Below are positions 63,126 through 64,000 of a DNA stretch of 64,000 bases, piece by piece. Source of the stretch: Glandiceps talaboti (lineage: Eukaryota; Hemichordata; Enteropneusta; Spengelidae); NCBI RefSeq assembly GCF_964340395.1, contig NC_135551.1, positions 9,381,379-9,445,378 on the forward strand, written 5' to 3'. How positions within the stretch are numbered: the stretch's first letter is position 1; the number at the start of each line of letters is the position of its first letter. The position numbers were made by a program, and so were the translations under genes. The notes under the pieces were generated by a model. It was not told where the DNA came from and did not search any database. It was given only the letters and a program-made list of their open reading frames with translations.

Positions 63126-63140
63126 CCCCCCCCCCCCCCC
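63126..63140. repeat. C15 homopolymer
   Basis: A second run of 15 C residues, about 310 bases after the first. Confidence 0.9.
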
Positions 63141-64000
63141 AAGTAAAATAATTTAGTTTTTTTTATCCAACATCTATCGCCTCTAAAGAATGAGTTGTTT
63201 AACACAAGTAAATATTTTAAGATTTTTATCTAATTTTTCTTGTAATGTAGTGAACTATAATGTAAAAGAAAAGAACCCGCCTCATCGTGCAGGAGAAAAT
63301 CGACATAAATACAAATTATTACTGTCCTTCTCCGTGTTTCTACTATTAGGTTTAGATAATTGTTGATACATTGCAAACCAAAGTTGGATTACGGTAGAAG
63401 TGAAATTACCATGCTACGGTTGATACCGTCTAGTGCTAGAAAAGTAGATAGTTGGTGCATATATATAGTTATGAGGAAGACAAATATTTGTAAAGATCCG
63501 TGTTGCAGTACTTGAGGTGGCTCCTAAAATATTTCAAGTCGATTTGATGGGCTATTTCGCTTTAAAATACGACGGATGCAAGATAAAATTTTCAAATGTG
63601 GCAGGAAAATGCTAGACCATGTCGCCTGACATCACTATACGAATGTATTCGTAAAGTGGTAAGCGGCGAATGGATATTATGAGTAGTAAATATTCATTGT
63701 CGTAATGACAAAAAACTTGTGTGCATTATCATTTAAATAATGAACATCATTTTGAACTTTCACACATAATCGACAATTGTACCATGATCGTTTATGAATA
63801 CGAGTCCCTGGTTATGTCGAAGTGTACTGTTGTCTTGCACTTTAAAAAGTGCTTTGGTAGCTTGGCGCGTGAGATAACACAAAGACTTTACACTACGAAA
63901 GACATTTAATGATTTTCAAGTGTTTGTTTGCTCAGCCTTGTATTTCAACATGACAATGTCAAGAGATTTGATAGGAGCAGCTGACGTGCATGGAATGACT
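63141..64000. other. Unique A+T-rich DNA to the window end
   Basis: The 62-codon frame at 63721-63909 is unsupported. Nothing else is seen. Confidence 0.4.

Overview
This window reads as nuclear genomic DNA of an animal, most likely a marine invertebrate. It is clearly A+T-rich. It carries long di-, tri- and tetranucleotide microsatellites, tRNA-derived SINE-like repeats, foldback elements and a decayed Penelope-like retroelement end. Nothing points to a bacterium, phage or organelle: there are no operons, no Shine-Dalgarno-led genes, and no rRNA or functional tRNA. I cannot name the species from sequence alone.

No complete protein-coding gene can be supported. Open frames have about the lengths expected by chance in A+T-rich DNA of this size, so length alone is not evidence. 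The longest open frames (about 165-180 codons) lie inside tandem repeats. The only coding remnant recognised by its motifs is at 9529-9729: the C-terminal GIY-YIG nuclease end of a Penelope-like element, broken by a stop codon. A few short segments have gene-like signals and are offered as weak exon candidates: 2376-2654, 25484-25529, 39231-39266 (behind an NRF-1/CCAAT-type promoter candidate), 40525-40636, 46117-46329 (with AATAAA just after the stop) and 56562-56591 (behind a CCAAT/TATA promoter candidate). If they are real, the window is mostly intergenic or intronic DNA of long genes.

Layout. Positions 1-5.7 kb are a repeat-dense block: degenerate tandem units of about 130-150 bp, SINE fragments, a 72-bp higher-order minisatellite (3990-4480), and TA and TATG arrays. 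From 5.7 to 24 kb the DNA is mostly unique, with the Penelope remnant, two copies of a dispersed repeat of about 320 bp (12.2 and 12.9 kb; a third copy lies at 27.3 kb), a tRNA-like SINE head (19.7 kb), a CATT/CATC array (21.6-22.1 kb) and a large foldback with a CA core (23.1-23.5 kb). From 24 to 38 kb there is a 529-bp ACAT array and many TA and TATG tracts. Positions 38-60 kb hold most of the promoter or exon candidates and two related SINEs on the minus strand (47.3 and 55.0 kb). Positions 60-64 kb hold a second SINE family (61.6 kb) and a 204-bp foldback element bounded by a 10-bp direct repeat (62.5-62.7 kb).

I found no convincing new biological system. The best-supported new observations are repeat families and mobile-element remnants whose copies can be aligned within the window.
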